A stretch of 64,000 nt of DNA from Diploptera punctata (GCA_030220185.1 JASPKZ010000426.1:186001-250000); one strand, 5' to 3'; counted from the first letter of the stretch, positions 12,111 to 24,010 are shown. A program made the numbers and translations. The notes: a model not told the origin generated them from the sequence alone.

Positions 12111-12366
12111 GGCAATTAACATTTCTTCCAGCTTGCTTAACCCAATTTCTCAATTCAAGTAGTACTCGTGACATATAATTAATTGATATTATTACGTAGT
12201 ATTTAATTCGTAAACTTTTAAATGGGAATTCGTTCCCTACAGAGCTACTGAAATATTTTAGTCCGGCTGTAAGTTTGGGCCAGATTTTCTTTAAAAATAT
12301 CAGTAATATGAACTTCCATACTGGCCCATGCAGAAATGCAATTACCGATTATTATCTAATATTTTG

Positions 12367-12716
12367 GTGCACCGTTGTGGTCTCGAGGTAGCGCGCTGCC
12401 TTGTCACGCAGCGGGCCCGGGTTCGATTCCCGGTCGGGATAGGATCCTGGGTGAGTTCTTTTTTTCGTGTTTTTTCCTCACCTGTAAGACAAATGTCGGG
12501 AAAACGTTAAAGCCCAAACGGTCACCGAAATCATATGGCCATCATCATCATTATCATTATCATCATCATCATCATCATCATCCTTCACAGGTGTGGAAAG
12601 CAACGGGAAGCTACCACACCTATAATTCCCTAGTAAAGCAGAAAAGCATAGCATGAAAATGCTACGATTGCAGTGAAGGACCTGCCCTCGGGCAGAATTA
12701 CTACGGATGGATGGAT
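12367..12716 (+). mobile_element. tRNA-headed SINE (SINE1), copy 1
   Basis: The head TGGTCTCGAGGTAGCGCGC resembles an RNA polymerase III A box region, and GGGTTCGATTCCC (12419-12431) is a near-perfect B box. A body with (ATC)n at 12540-12582 follows, then a conserved tail CTGCCCTCGGGCAGAATTA, a perfect inverted repeat around 12683-12697, and a GGAT-rich end. An opposite-strand copy with clear target duplication lies at 45505-45828, which defines the unit as about 325-350 bp. Confidence 0.85.
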
Positions 12717-12789
12717 CTAATATTTGCATTATTCACAACCCCTGGAAAGCACTAACTAGCTATCCAACGGAACCAACATTCAACTCTAT

Positions 12790-12965
12790 TAACCTCCATG
12801 GCGCGATAGGCCTAGAAGGTCTTTGGCCTACCAGCTGGCTGCTGGCCTCATTTCCGTATGTGGAAAATCACTGAGATAGACAGTATAGGGATTACAAGTA
12901 ATCATCATGATGGACGTCATAGCCGTTATAGCTATTTTTCTCAGTATGGGACCGCTTGACAATTT
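12790..12965 (-). repeat. SINE2-type repeat, partial
   Basis: The stretch TTGGCCTACCAGCTGGCTGCTGGC is shared with 53860-53880 (CCTACCAGCCGGCTGCTGGC). TATGGGACCG near 12948 matches the conserved GGTCCCATA of the copies at 53843-54165 and 57361-57560. The orientation is inferred from the copy at 53843-54165, where the tRNA-like head is on the minus strand. The head is missing here. Confidence 0.5.
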
Positions 12966-15790
12966 AAAAGTATACTATTAAAACATATTATAGTAAAATA
13001 CTATTTTGTTCGAAATTATGAGAAATATTATGTTTTAAGTAGTACTTGCATTTTAATAAAAACGAGACTCTGAATTTGATGCGATTGCTATTTTTGTTTG
13101 TTTTTACTGAAGTTACAGTCTGAATTAAAAATAGTATCTTTTGAAAATTATAATTTGGCTGATATGAATAGGAAGATTTCTATTATATCCCTTCCTCCGC
13201 CTTTTATTAATTATAAAAATTCGAGGGGTGTGGTGAAATAGTAACTTAAAAATATACCAGTTAACTAACCGAAAACACAGAAGTGAAACTTTATTAATGA
13301 CGGCAGTTGTAAAATAATGAATAACGTCTTAGATTTTGAGGAAATTGAAGAATAGTACACATGAAAGGAAGGCAGACAGAATAAAAATATTTGTGCGAGT
13401 TTTCGCAGTGTTAAAGGAAAGAAGATATAGGTTATAAGTGAAGAAATGAGATATATTCTTTGATGATTGTTTTAACTCAATTTCTCTTCTTACTGAAATA
13501 CAGGAAAAGGAAATCGGGGAAATGGAAAATGCTCTCAGCTTGGAATGAACGACTTAAAGAAAACACTTCATAACACAACTGATTTCCTAAGTGACAAAAA
13601 CTAATATAGTCATCATCTGATGGAGAGACAACAGTTTTATGAGTGTTTGAACCCTGCACATGATCTCTTGGTATTGTTAATATGAGAGGAAAATTAATGT
13701 AACATTATTCAACTATACGTCGAAACGTTGAAATGTGCGTGGGTTTGACCGAGCTGATCATAAAGCCTCTATAGGTCATCATTGGGAGGTAAAAAGTGGA
13801 AGCTCGGTTTGTTTATAACATGTAGTATTGAAGTCAGGCAGCTACACTGTATGTAAAAGTGAAGTTAATAAAGATAATGTTTTGAGTTTAATTCACAAAT
13901 ACAAAAGTTTTTTAATATAATGGAACCTGATTTGAAAGGATCAATCATTGGCAGATCATTCAGGAATACAGACTGCTGTAGGAAATGTCACAAGAAACTT
14001 CAGAATGTATTCCAAATTGCTTCACTGTGTTTACTAGCACCGACAAAATTGCATAGTGATTTGGCTATTTTATTGTACAACTGTAATTGCCTGCTGTATT
14101 ATATAATTCTTGCAACAACTTACTATACCTGGTCACGTCTTGAAGTTATTTTCCTGCTAATACGAATCGGACGATAGCGTTTGTTTTGATATAGAATACG
14201 TTAGGCTTGTTCATAAGTGACTTAATATTGTTTAAGATGGGAATCTGCTTCTGAGAAAAAGTGGTATCGGGAATTACTAATACTCCGTAAATCTTTCGAA
14301 ATACATACATAAAAATATCACACTAACTTAACTACTTGAGAAATTTCTTTTGTAATGGGTACATAAACAGGCATACGGGAAATATAAAACACGAATAACT
14401 ATTTGTAGCCATAATTGAACTGAGTGAAAAAAAAAGAAAAGAAAAGAAAAGAGGACACGATTCCATTTACTCTAACAATAGGAAACAAAATTGTTCGTTG
14501 TCTAATCTGTAAGTCTTACTGAGCAATTATTATTACTAACATATTTTATTAATTAAATACTTAAACATATGTTCAACTAACTAAAAATAATAATTGATAT
14601 TGAGTGATTTATATATTTAACGATACCGTACGTTAATATTCCAATTATTACATAGACCAGAATATTATCTTTGTCCACTGAAAACTAAATATCACTTTTG
14701 CGAACTATTAAACGAAATTGAATTAGCGCAAGGAAATATAATCCATGAAATAATTGTGGATAAAAACTTTATTTTCCACTTTTATGTAAAATATACACCT
14801 GAAATTCCATTTTTAATGATTTTAATCGCAATTGTCACTATTCCTTGTATTTAAATTATTGAATCTAAGAATCCCCACTCAAAAGTACAGTTTTGGGTGT
14901 AAATATATAATAGTAAGAGCTTGTGCATTAATTATAAAAGGCGGGACATATTTTTGAGATGTTTATTTCTAATGGTGACTTGTTTATAAATATTAGTATT
15001 TCACTACCATGTTTTATGTTTATCTTATTTTTTTAATGTAATTTGCGATCACATTAATTTCAAATTAATTTGTATTTGTAATACGTAGAATATAAATATA
15101 TGAAAGAGAAAATGTAAGTTGCTGTTCCAGAAGTTAATATTAATTCAGGTTTCTGATATGACACATGATTGATCAACTTAAAATGTGCTTTACTAGTTGA
15201 CATTGGATATAGAATTCACCTGAGGGTTTAAGCCAGCTGGAAATTGTAATTACTGAATCGAAGTGAGACCCTCGGGCATTTGGCTTAACTAGTCATGTCA
15301 TGGTATAGTCCAATATGATGAAAATGTTTCCAACATTTGGAGATGAACATGGTGCACTTGCCTAGTGATGACAAATCACATTCTGTAGCACATTACATTT
15401 TTTTCCCAACTATTCATGCCACTGTCGGTCAGAAAAAAATGAACGGACACTTTTCATTAATACACAAGTTATAACGCCCAACGCCCAACAAGAGTACGAA
15501 TTGTATGTCAGGTCACCGTAATGTTCATATGTGGTTCTTCAGTGGGATATACACATTTAGTGACGATACAATAGCTTAACATATAGCCCACTGCTAGAGT
15601 TCTTGATACATTTACACAAAGTCTAGGGTTCGAACTGCGGTGGAATTTTTAAAATTAATATTTAATTAATTTATTTTTGTCTTTCCTATTTGAATTTCTT
15701 TGTCCTTTTTAAAGACAATATATAGTTAGTTATGTGGAATTGTTTATTGCCCCATATCTGAGGATTCTTATAACGCCGGACTTGGTCAAT
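12966..15790. other. AT-rich, no gene recognised
   Basis: No coding exon, transposase or RT motif was recognised on either strand. A weak tRNA-like block with a B box-like GGGTTCGAACTGC lies at about 15578-15646 and may be a SINE relic. Short open frames such as 13477-13659 and 13920-14177 show no family features. Confidence 0.5.
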
Positions 15791-15796
15791 TTAAAA

Positions 15797-16391
15797 TAAA
15801 TAGTATATTACGATGCAAGGTTGTGAAGTGGTATTTACAGAATCGAGGAGAATGTTTAAAAACCGAGCGATAGCGAGGTTTTTAATTTCCGAGACTATGT
15901 AAAACCCTTGACAAACGTGCGTTGTACATTATTTTTTCTGCGCGATGGTGTTTTCAAAGTAATAAATAGTAGTAAAATAATAGCATCTTTGTTGGAAATA
16001 TGTGCGTTTATTATAAACAATTGAGTAACTTTAACAGTGTGGGCAATGTTTATTAGTTGAAAGTACAGGAGACCGTGAGACCGTTATTATTGATAAAATG
16101 ACCGCAAGTACGTATTTAATGTTTTATATTGTTTCAAATAAAGTTTAGTTCATTTAAATGCAGTAATTTGTTTCATAAAATGTATGTTAACACTATCTTT
16201 TGGATATTTTTTGTTTATACATTGTACGTAGTATACATAAAGGGCAGTGGTTTTACTTCCCGCACGTGGGTGTAATTGTAATATTACAGTATAGTTATTT
16301 AGGTTGGCAATCCCGAAATGTAGGAAGTTGAACTTTCAATTATGGTCGCCATTGCTGTAAGTACGACAAAACGCACTACCGCACAAAAAGT
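15797..16391 (+). repeat. Unclassified 600-bp repeat (R600), copy 1
   Basis: It is found again in inverse orientation at 50655-51242, matching throughout. Shared landmarks are TATTACGATGCAAGGTTG at one end; a hairpin AAAAACCGAGCGATAGCGAG plus GTTTTT (15859-15884); CCCGCACGTGGGTGTAA; GTTGGCAATCCCGAAATG; and GTGCGTTTTGTCG-type sequence at the other end. There is no open frame, no clear terminal inverted repeat and no poly(A). I do not recognise the family. Confidence 0.8.
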
Positions 16392-16455
16392 AACATTACG
16401 TGGTAGTACAAATACGAGTATAGAAAAAATAAATAATATAAATAAATAAAATAAA

Positions 16456-17528
16456 TTAATTATGGAACTGATAGCTCATCCACATTCCGTCTGCGTCTAT
16501 CATAGAACGTAATCGCCGCGGCATTGGAGTCCACAAGATTCTGGAAAAGTTCTTGATCCAATTCCAACTCTTCCCATGCATAAACAACTCTATTCCACGA
16601 TTCGTCCTGGCTACGGTGTGCTCCTGGTCAAAGTTGCCTTTATTGTCGCCCACACGCATTCCATCGGGTTCATATCTGGTGACATTGGAGGATGATTCAA
16701 GATATGGAAATCACCCTTCCTCCGAAATCGTCTTTGAATCCGAAGAGCATGGCAGACCGAATGGTTATCCTGTTAGAATACAAGCATTCCATCAAGATAA
16801 CGATCCCCAGCGGAAGGGACTAATACTTTCTCTCCAAATTATGGAGATACGCTGAGTGTTGAACCTCACATGGATACGTTTTAGAACTCCTGCCCCATCA
16901 AACCACATCCGCCCTCAACATGATATGCTTATGCGACCTGACCTCGTAACAGGATACACATAACGAGCATCACATAGGTAGCCATCCCTGCGATATAAAC
17001 TGAGAGGACCGTTGTTCATATGGGAGACAGTTACTTAATCAGGGAAAACTAAATTATTCCAATCGAAGTCCTCTCGAGTAGAAGGGAAGGCTAAACGATC
17101 CACGATTAGATCATCTTCCATCACAACCTGCCTGGCAGCTTGACGGGATCTTATACCATGTCTATTGAGGCGTCCCCTAGCGGTTGCTGCGGAACCCGAA
17201 AAGTAGGACCTGGTTATTATTAATTCAGGGGAAGTTATAAGTGAGTGACGTCTAACTTCCCTAATTAAACTCGCGTCCTCTCTCCGGGAATAAATTCGTG
17301 GCCATCCAGGAGTTACGCGATATCTTACTTTTCCGCCTAGATGAAACCGACTGGCTCACCTTCTTGCCGTAAACGCAGAACTCCAAGCTGTCTTCCAGCT
17401 GCGGCTGCGAAAAGACTTTTGTGAATGAGCCCTATGAAATACAAACATAGATCTCGCCTGTCCGAAATTATCAGGAGTAATGACAAAAGTAATTGTTGTT
17501 TATGAACATCTGATAGATGTCGGAACAT
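16456..17528 (-). pseudogene. Tc1-like transposase pseudogene (full length, broken)
   Basis: About 1.07 kb on the minus strand, the usual length of a Tc1 transposase gene (~340 codons). In order: start MFRHLSDVHKQQ; helix-turn-helix remains AAAGRQLGVLR; GIRSRQAARQV; STREDFDWNNLVFPD with the first catalytic Asp in the FPD position (Tc1: FSDE); YRRDGYLCDARYV; a WMWFDGAG-like block; and end PMPRRLRSMIDADGMWMSYQ. Several frameshifts and stops intervene (for example PDTGC-type readings after VFPD). Flanking inverted repeats were not found. It resembles the transposases at 26874-27890 and 44428-45440, so it probably belongs to the same subfamily. Confidence 0.85.
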
Positions 17529-17529
17529 T

Positions 17530-18700
17530 CATGAGATTGAGTACCGGTATATAATACTATTTACGAGAACAGGATATGGAACATAATAGTGCTTTCTTTA
17601 CATTTTGCTATCATGTTATATTTAAAACTGACCATATGCAGGATTGTGCAATTTATTCACATATCTTAAATTGCTTGACATGCAATAGGCCTACTAAATT
17701 ACATCTTAGAATGACATTTTAGGCCATAATTTTATATTTACTCTATAGGTGGCAAACTGATCATTGTCTGCTAGTAATTTTTTTCCTGTTTGATGTGTAA
17801 TGTTTTATATTCGTTGTATTACGTTAATTATAATGTATACGCAGATAGTCTTTTGCAGAAAAAATAATAATTTTCTACATCTATGTTGAAAATTTTGTTT
17901 ATAAAAAAACTGAAGACCAATGTCGTGTAATATCTATTTTGATTCTTGCATTATCCATCTACGCTATCGTAACTCTGATAAGATACCGTGCATTTCTTAC
18001 CTTCTTGTTTATATAGGCTACAAATTACGAGCAAGTTTTTATTCTTACTTTACATATATGTGTTGAATTCATGCATAGGCCTATATTAATTACTTTGCCT
18101 CAGCAAACATATTTTATAACGTATTTCAGACTACTGTATGAAATAAGTAAATATAACCTCCTTAAATACTGCGTAGTCGTGTGAACAGAGATTAGCGTTC
18201 GCAGTGCTGAAGACGTGAGATTTCGAATATTTCAAGCGCCCATTCCTTTTGAGCGGAATTTTCTTTACATTCTGTATTCATAAGATATATACTATATTCA
18301 CATGTAAATAAGGCGATAACGAACATTATATTTGAATAATTTAGTTTAAGGGATAAAATAATAAGGGTTTTAAAACAATGGAATTGAAATATAAAGAATT
18401 TTTAAACAAAATTTACGAAAGCTGATCGATCGTAAATGAGTAAAAAGGTTCACATAGTATTTACAAAGTATATGGTATATTCTCTGATATACTAATAAGA
18501 GCGAGGATTTAATCACTAGGATTTAAACAACATATGTTGTTACGACATGACTGACTTTCTATAAATTTTGACTTCAAAATCGTGGAATAAAAGTTCCACA
18601 ACTACTAGATTGGAAGTTCAACCTATAACCAGCGTCACTCTGTCTTGCGATTTCACTCCGGCGGATTTACATCTATACGGTATACTCTGTACATATATAT
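17530..18700. other. AT-rich, no gene recognised
   Basis: There are no coding or repeat features that I can name. The sequence grades into the TA-rich microsatellite zone at 18690-18802. Confidence 0.5.
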
Positions 18701-18802
18701 GTACAGGTATAATTCACCCTGTACATACATATATATATAGGTATAGTTCACCCTGTACACATATATATACGGTATATATATATATATATATATATATATG
18801 GT
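18690..18802. repeat. TA microsatellite with two solitary transposon ends
   Basis: GGTATAATTCACCCTG (18706-18721) and GGTATAGTTCACCCTG (18740-18755) are the outer 16 bases of the terminal repeat of the element at 19211-21759 (CAGGGTGAATTATACC), each followed by TA. They lie in a TA-rich tract ending in (TA)n at 18775-18799. Confidence 0.75.
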
Positions 18803-18820
18803 ATGATAAGAAAAATACAT

Positions 18821-18889
18821 GCCTGGACGGGATTCGAACCCGGAACTCTGAGTCTGTACCTCAGCGTGTTATCCATTACACCACCAGGC
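18821..18889 (-). repeat. tRNA-like sequence, copy 1 of a direct repeat
   Basis: The minus strand folds as a near-complete cloverleaf: acceptor GCCTGG/CCAGGC, D-stem GTGT/ACAC, anticodon stem CTGAG/CTCAG with loop GTACAGA, and T-arm CGGGTTCGAATCCCG. The loop would give anticodon ACA, which is not a standard insect isoacceptor. The T-stem is one pair short and position 7 is mismatched. With flanks shared by the copy at 19112-19180, it looks like a tRNA-derived repeat rather than a working tRNA gene. Confidence 0.6.
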
Positions 18890-19111
18890 GAATCCAATTC
18901 AAACATATTTTTTCTTATATATGTATTATATTCTCCATTATTACTAGATGTCGCGAGAACTCGATCTTCACTGCCATCTAGTAGATGAGTATAACAAGTA
19001 AGCAAATTAAAGAGAATATTTTTACTTCATAGCAGTGACGCTTTATCGATGTTATAATTAAATGTTTAACATTGAGCAATGCAAGCTTAATATAGTATGA
19101 TACAAATAAAT

Positions 19112-19180
19112 GCATGGACGGGATTCGAACCCGGAACTCTGAGTCTGTACCTCAGCGTGCTATCCATTCCACCACCAGGA
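19112..19180 (-). repeat. tRNA-like sequence, copy 2 of a direct repeat
   Basis: Same as 18821-18889 with a few substitutions (GCATGG at the acceptor 3' side, TGGAATGGATAGC in the D-arm region), which break pairs. Both copies share about 100 bp, from a TATGATA..AAAATA leader to the trailing GAATCCAATTCAAACA, so the repeat unit is longer than the tRNA part. Confidence 0.6.
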
Positions 19181-19210
19181 GAATCCAATTCAAACACTTA
19201 TATATATGTA

Positions 19211-21759
19211 CAGGGTGAATTATACCGCAGAAATTTAACTGCTTACAGAGGGGTATTATATAATTAATTTGAAATAGGGAACCAATGGTCTGCGAGGGAA
19301 AATGGGCTAGTTATAGGGAATCAAAGTTATCGACATTGATACAGATAAATTAATAGGAGAGCAAAGTAGGAGAGAAAATTACACAAGAATAACTTCAGAT
19401 CATTGTGATAATTCCGAAATTCAGTTTGCTAATAATTCATAAACAACGTTTATGTAATATTGGATTATCAAATTCCTTAAAATGTCGAACTTAGTAGATG
19501 ATTGCACGCCACTGAACTGATTATAGTAGCATCGATACAATGAGAGCCTTAGCTCAGAGTGAAACACGCAGAATCTGTGTAGTTAACGTGTGGCTTAATG
19601 TTTAAAGTCATGGATTTGAGTTCGACCACTGATATTTCAAATCACGGCAGGCCACTTTTTTCTTTCCTTCTTCCTATTATTTTTTTTCTTTCCCTGCGTG
19701 TGTACTGCGGTATATTGACACTGAAATTTGTTCAGTATAGGCATGCCCAAAATACCTATTCTCATATTGGTTATTACTTTAACATCAGATTAGAAGTTAC
19801 TTCAGTATCAGTCGCAAATCATGAAAGCATTATGGAACATCTTTACAGTTATGCTGAACTTTCAACACTTTTAAAATTCATATTAAAGCCCCGTTAAGGT
19901 TAGGTAGTAAGATATTGAATATAAAATTGATACTGGTAGGTCAGTCGTCTTCAAACAGTTAAAATGCAGAAGATGGACATTATTTTTGAAAGGCCTCCAT
20001 AATGGAACTACTTAATTAAGTTTGATAATTTAGTTGAGGACGAATAATTATCAGATATCAGTTTTTATTTAATATCTTATGCTGAACTTGCCGAAATGCA
20101 TCTGCTTTATGATGCAGCACAAGGTAATGGGTAAGAGCTGCAGCGGTATCCGAATACAAGTAGACGCCATCCTCACCGAAAATACTTAGTCTGTTAATAA
20201 GCGTTTGCGGGAGCATTGGACGTTGAAGGTAAACAGAGTAGACGCCGGTGAAAGATGTACGTGCCGCACTGCAGAGTTCGAAGAAAATGTTCTTCATAGG
20301 GCGTAGGATTATCCGTCTAATAGTACTCGTGCTGTTCCACGTGTAATGGGCCCGAACCATCAAAGTGTATGGAAAGTCGTGCACGAAGACCAGCTCTATC
20401 CTTCTCATCTGCAATAAAGTACAAGCCTTTACAGCCAGTGGACTTTGCTCAACGGGTACAATTTTGCAAATGAGCTTTGTTGCAGCCACCGCACTTCTTG
20501 TTCTCGGTGTTATTCATTGATGAAGCAATATTTAATACGGATGGGGTGGTTCTGAACTGAAAGAATAGTCATGAGTGGGTTTATGAAAATACTCATGCCA
20601 TCTTCGAAAGGGGTCACCAGCAGAGATTTTCGGCGAACGTATGGGTAGGCGCAATTTCTGATCATATCATTGGCCCCTACCGTCTTCCCCAGAGATTAAA
20701 TGGCGTCATTTATAAGACTTTTTAGAGCACGTCCTACCTAGATCGCCAGAAGGTCATCTTCACACCAGGCTCCCATTTCTGCCGGAATGTGCGAAATAAT
20801 TTGGATGAAGTGTATACTGGCCGTTGAATATAGGAAGAGGTAGTTCAACTGCAGTGTGGTCACCTCGCTTTCCAGATCTCTGTCAACATTATTATTTTGT
20901 GGGGACTACTGGTGTATGTGACCTCTGTTGATACAGATGAACTGTTACTTGCACGCATAATCACAACATGTGATGTGTTCCGTGAGACACCCGGTATCTT
21001 GAACAGGGTACGAGAATTCTTTAGTCGCCGATGTCGTCTGTGTTGTGAGAATGGAAGTTGCCAATTTGAACAATTTCTCTAATGAGTCTGCAGTTGCTTT
21101 AGTTTTCTTTCTGGTATGCTTTTTATTTCCCAATAACATTATGTATGCCATGTGTACATATACTGTACCTCTTCATGTTATTATTCTTGTGATCACTGCA
21201 CTATCATATTTCTAAATATATAAGTACTGTACAGTACAATTACACATTTTATTTGCGAAACCTATTGTACTCTACGTCTATTATTATTATTACTACCTTT
21301 CAAACAATTGTCTGTACAATACGTACGTAGATAGTTTTGTAACTCATGTACACATTCCTATACCGTATTATGTAAAATAATGAATAAACAATTAAACCAG
21401 AAGTAAATCTACGTATATAACTAATTTTACAGGACGTACATAATAAAGGAAGAAAGGAAAAAAAAAGTGTACACATTCTGTAGGTAGTTTTGAACGTGAT
21501 GTATTAATTTTTACACTTGCATCAATAGCAAGACTGCTATAAGCACTGAGCTAAATGCGCATACTTGTTGCAAGTAACAGTCGCTCTATCATATTATTTC
21601 CATTTTAAGTTGAGATAATCAGTGGCGTGCCAACCATTTTAATTGAATCATAACTTGGACACTTTTATTCGTAGACCATTAGTTCATTATCTCAAAATGC
21701 TTATATAATACTCCTCTATACGTAGTTAAATTCGTGCGGTATAATTCATTTACAACCTG
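19211..21759 (+). mobile_element. TIR transposon with DUF4817-type transposase remnant
   Basis: The ends are CAGGGTGAATTATACCGC and its inverse ...GCGGTATAATTCATTTACAACCTG, with inverted similarity for about 60-100 bp inward (for example GAGG-GTATTATATAA). Target TA flanks both sides (19209-19210, 21760-21761). The inner part carries the broken transposase at 20072-21085 on the plus strand. Between the left end and the gene, 19543-19635 resembles a tRNA-like block (TTAGCTCAGAGTG ... GAGTTCGACC). The TA target and DDE-type gene place it in the Tc1/mariner superfamily broadly. Confidence 0.8.
20072..21085 (+). pseudogene. DUF4817-type (mariner-like) transposase pseudogene
   Basis: Successive frames on the plus strand give, in order: AELAEMHLLYDAAQGNG, the N-terminal helix-turn-helix region; VWKVVHEDQLYPFHLQ, the end of the second DNA-binding part; a degraded first catalytic block near 20515-20600; IIGPYRLPQRLNG-like residues at about 20668-20705 in shifted frames; and the C-terminus VYVTSVDTDELLLARIITTC, then RETPGILNRVREFFSRRC. 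The homologue at 56005-57085 has all the same blocks in the same order. There are at least six frame breaks, so no protein can be made. Confidence 0.78.
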
Positions 21760-21761
21760 TA

Positions 21762-21786
21762 TATATATATATATATATATATATAT
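21762..21786. repeat. (TA)n microsatellite
   Basis: A short TA run directly after the transposon's right target TA, before the Penelope-like tail. Confidence 0.9.
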
Positions 21787-21789
21787 GAA

Positions 21790-21930
21790 GAGTTAGGAGG
21801 TCGAAGAGCACACAGAATCTCATGAGGATGTCTACCGCAATAGTAGACGAAACGTTGAGTGTTAATAAAACCAGACCACGGCCATTTTGCCCGAAAGACA
21901 TAAAATACACGAATCAAGACACTTGCCTTT
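21790..21930 (+). mobile_element. Penelope-like element 3'-terminal fragment
   Basis: It contains the hammerhead-like motif at 21822-21853 followed by CCACGGCCATTTTGCCCGAA (about 21876-21895). The latter matches CCACGGCCACATAGCCCGGA in the palindromic insertion at 28374-28471. Penelope-like elements are known to carry hammerhead motifs in their terminal repeats. No RT or endonuclease lies nearby, so this is a tail only. Confidence 0.55.
21818..21858 (+). ncRNA. Hammerhead-ribozyme-like motif
   Basis: The core reads ATGAGGA (consensus CUGANGA, so the first C is replaced by A), then stem II GTCTAC (21830-21835), loop CGCAATA, GTAGAC (21843-21848), then GAAAC (21849-21853). The GAAA part and a perfect 6-bp stem II are as expected. 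The C3 change would probably abolish cleavage. Stems I and III are not convincingly closed. Confidence 0.45.
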
Positions 21931-22016
21931 GAAAATCTACAATTTTATTTAAAAAAATAATTATTTAAATATTTATATATTTAAATTAATTAATATAACC
22001 AGTAAAAATAAAAACA

Positions 22017-22140
22017 GGAGATTATTTGAAGCAGGATAGGGATGTACGGAGAGCTTATGTCTGCGCGGCCATTAAACTATGGTTCGATAGTGCCAGTGAG
22101 TTGGTTGGTTAGCACTCATAATAATAACGCATCCGTGTGT
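22017..22140 (+). mobile_element. LINE family A 3'-end fragment
   Basis: The plus strand reads DDLKQDRDVRRAYVCAAIK, equivalent to LAQDRDVWRAYVRAAMN in the other copies, then a stop and a short non-coding tail. Everything upstream is lost. Confidence 0.75.
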
Positions 22141-24010
22141 AAATAAAGTAATAGTATTCTTTTAGCAATTAAGCAATTACTTTATTTACTTTATTTAATT
22201 CAAGTATTATTGAGATTTATCAATATCTCAACTAAATGTCTTATATTTTATGGATAGATTGTTTCATCAAATTTAATTATCTCCCTTGTACTTTTCACAT
22301 ATATATTATATATTGGACCTGTTCTTATTTTGTGTATTTTTTATTACTTTTAATGTTAATAATCTTTAACTTTATTGTGTAATTGGATCTCGCATATATT
22401 ATTGTTCAGTTTGACAAATAATCGTTTAGTATGTACTATTATTGTGATTTATGTATTTTTCCTGATAATTGGAAGAAAATACCGCAAGAGCTTAACTCCA
22501 CAAGGCTAAATAAATATACCTTACGTTGCTTTCAAGGAAACGGGCATTTTCCAAAAAAAGAAAATATGTTCTTTTAGAGTTCACTTGATATTGCCCTTCG
22601 AAAAGCTCTGTCCATTAATTACGTTAATTACGTATCTTACGGAAACATGTATTTCTAAAAGAAATGCCATACGTGTATTACATTCAGAAAACTATTTATT
22701 TATCGATAACAATACTGGTAGTGTAATTTTAAAATAACGTAAGGTAAATATTAATTAGGTTCGCTGAAGTAAAACCAGATCGGTTGTCAGTGTTACTTAA
22801 AAACATGTCAGTTCTGCTGGGAAAACAAAGGGAGCAAAGGATCCAGAATCTAATGAACAAGTGAACGAAATAAAACAATTCTTTGAACACGTGTCAGTCT
22901 GCGCAACAGAAAACTTAAGGAAGCCAGGACTGAAATTGGGGGAGTGAATCTAATGAAGACTGGTTTTCGTAATGACCTCTATCACAGAGGTCACTCAATA
23001 TACGTCGCTTCTAAAAAAGATCCCCATTGCTTAATACTACTACGTTCATTGTGTTATACACTTTTTATACACATTAAAGAAAACACAAGATTCAAATCTT
23101 CAAGTTCCTACCCTTAAAGGATCTTGAGATGACACTCGTTTGTTTCTGTCTATTGACGACCAACATATGGGACCTGGCTAACATCATGACGAATCTGGAC
23201 AACTACAATAAATAGAGACTCCAAATTAAAAATAAATCTATAACGGATGGGTAATCCGATATATTGATAATATTGTCGGTATACTAGCTTAATATAGGAT
23301 TGTGAATTGGGCATACTACGGTATCAAGTCACAAAATGTAGAAAATATGTGGGTAGTATTCTATTTAACGACACCCTTTTAACATTTCAGGTCATTAAAT
23401 TTTGGCGTAAAAGGGCAGAAAATTTGCAGGCATGATATTCTTTACAAGAAACGCCCATGACTTCCACGCCACAAAAATTCAACAACCTGGAACCTGAAAC
23501 GAATATTGTAACCATTAAGTTCATCAGTACTGACCCATGTAACGAACGTAGAGAATGATTAGGTAACTATTATATTACAGACGATTCAACGAAGTTATTT
23601 AATTTGATCGATGTTCCAATAATACAATTTAGTCTGGACTGCAGTTAATTGTTTTAGTAAGTGTAATTTCATGACTTTTCTTCAGATACAGTGATTTCTC
23701 TGTCGAATCGCCCCTTTATACGGCAGTTGGTAATAGCAGCCGACGACAACCGAGCTCCCGGCACTGCGGTCGACTTGTATCCCCTTCGTTGGAGTGTGGA
23801 AGTCATTCAGTCAGTTTCACGAGGTTTTGTTTTGGCGTGGTCATGCATTAATGTGCTTCATACGAAATGTTATTTCTGTATTAATGTTAAATGTATCATT
23901 TTGCTTGGTATTAAATGTGATTTCAGTGTTATTGCTATGCTATATTTTAAATAAAATTTCGAGATGTTTATACATAACAACAAGGAATTTTGATGTATGT
24001 TTCGTATGTG
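22141..24010. other. AT-rich, no gene recognised
   Basis: There are no recognisable exons or TE proteins. A CpG-containing patch at 23740-23800 (CGACGACAACCGAGC) is near the transposase fragment at 24015 and may be part of the same dead element. An inversely related patch (CGTCGGTCGTCGTGC) lies at 24569-24584. Confidence 0.45.

Noticed and set aside
18568..18981. 137-codon frame containing a YIYIYI run
   Set aside because: It runs through a TA microsatellite and across a tRNA-like unit on the other strand; no family features.
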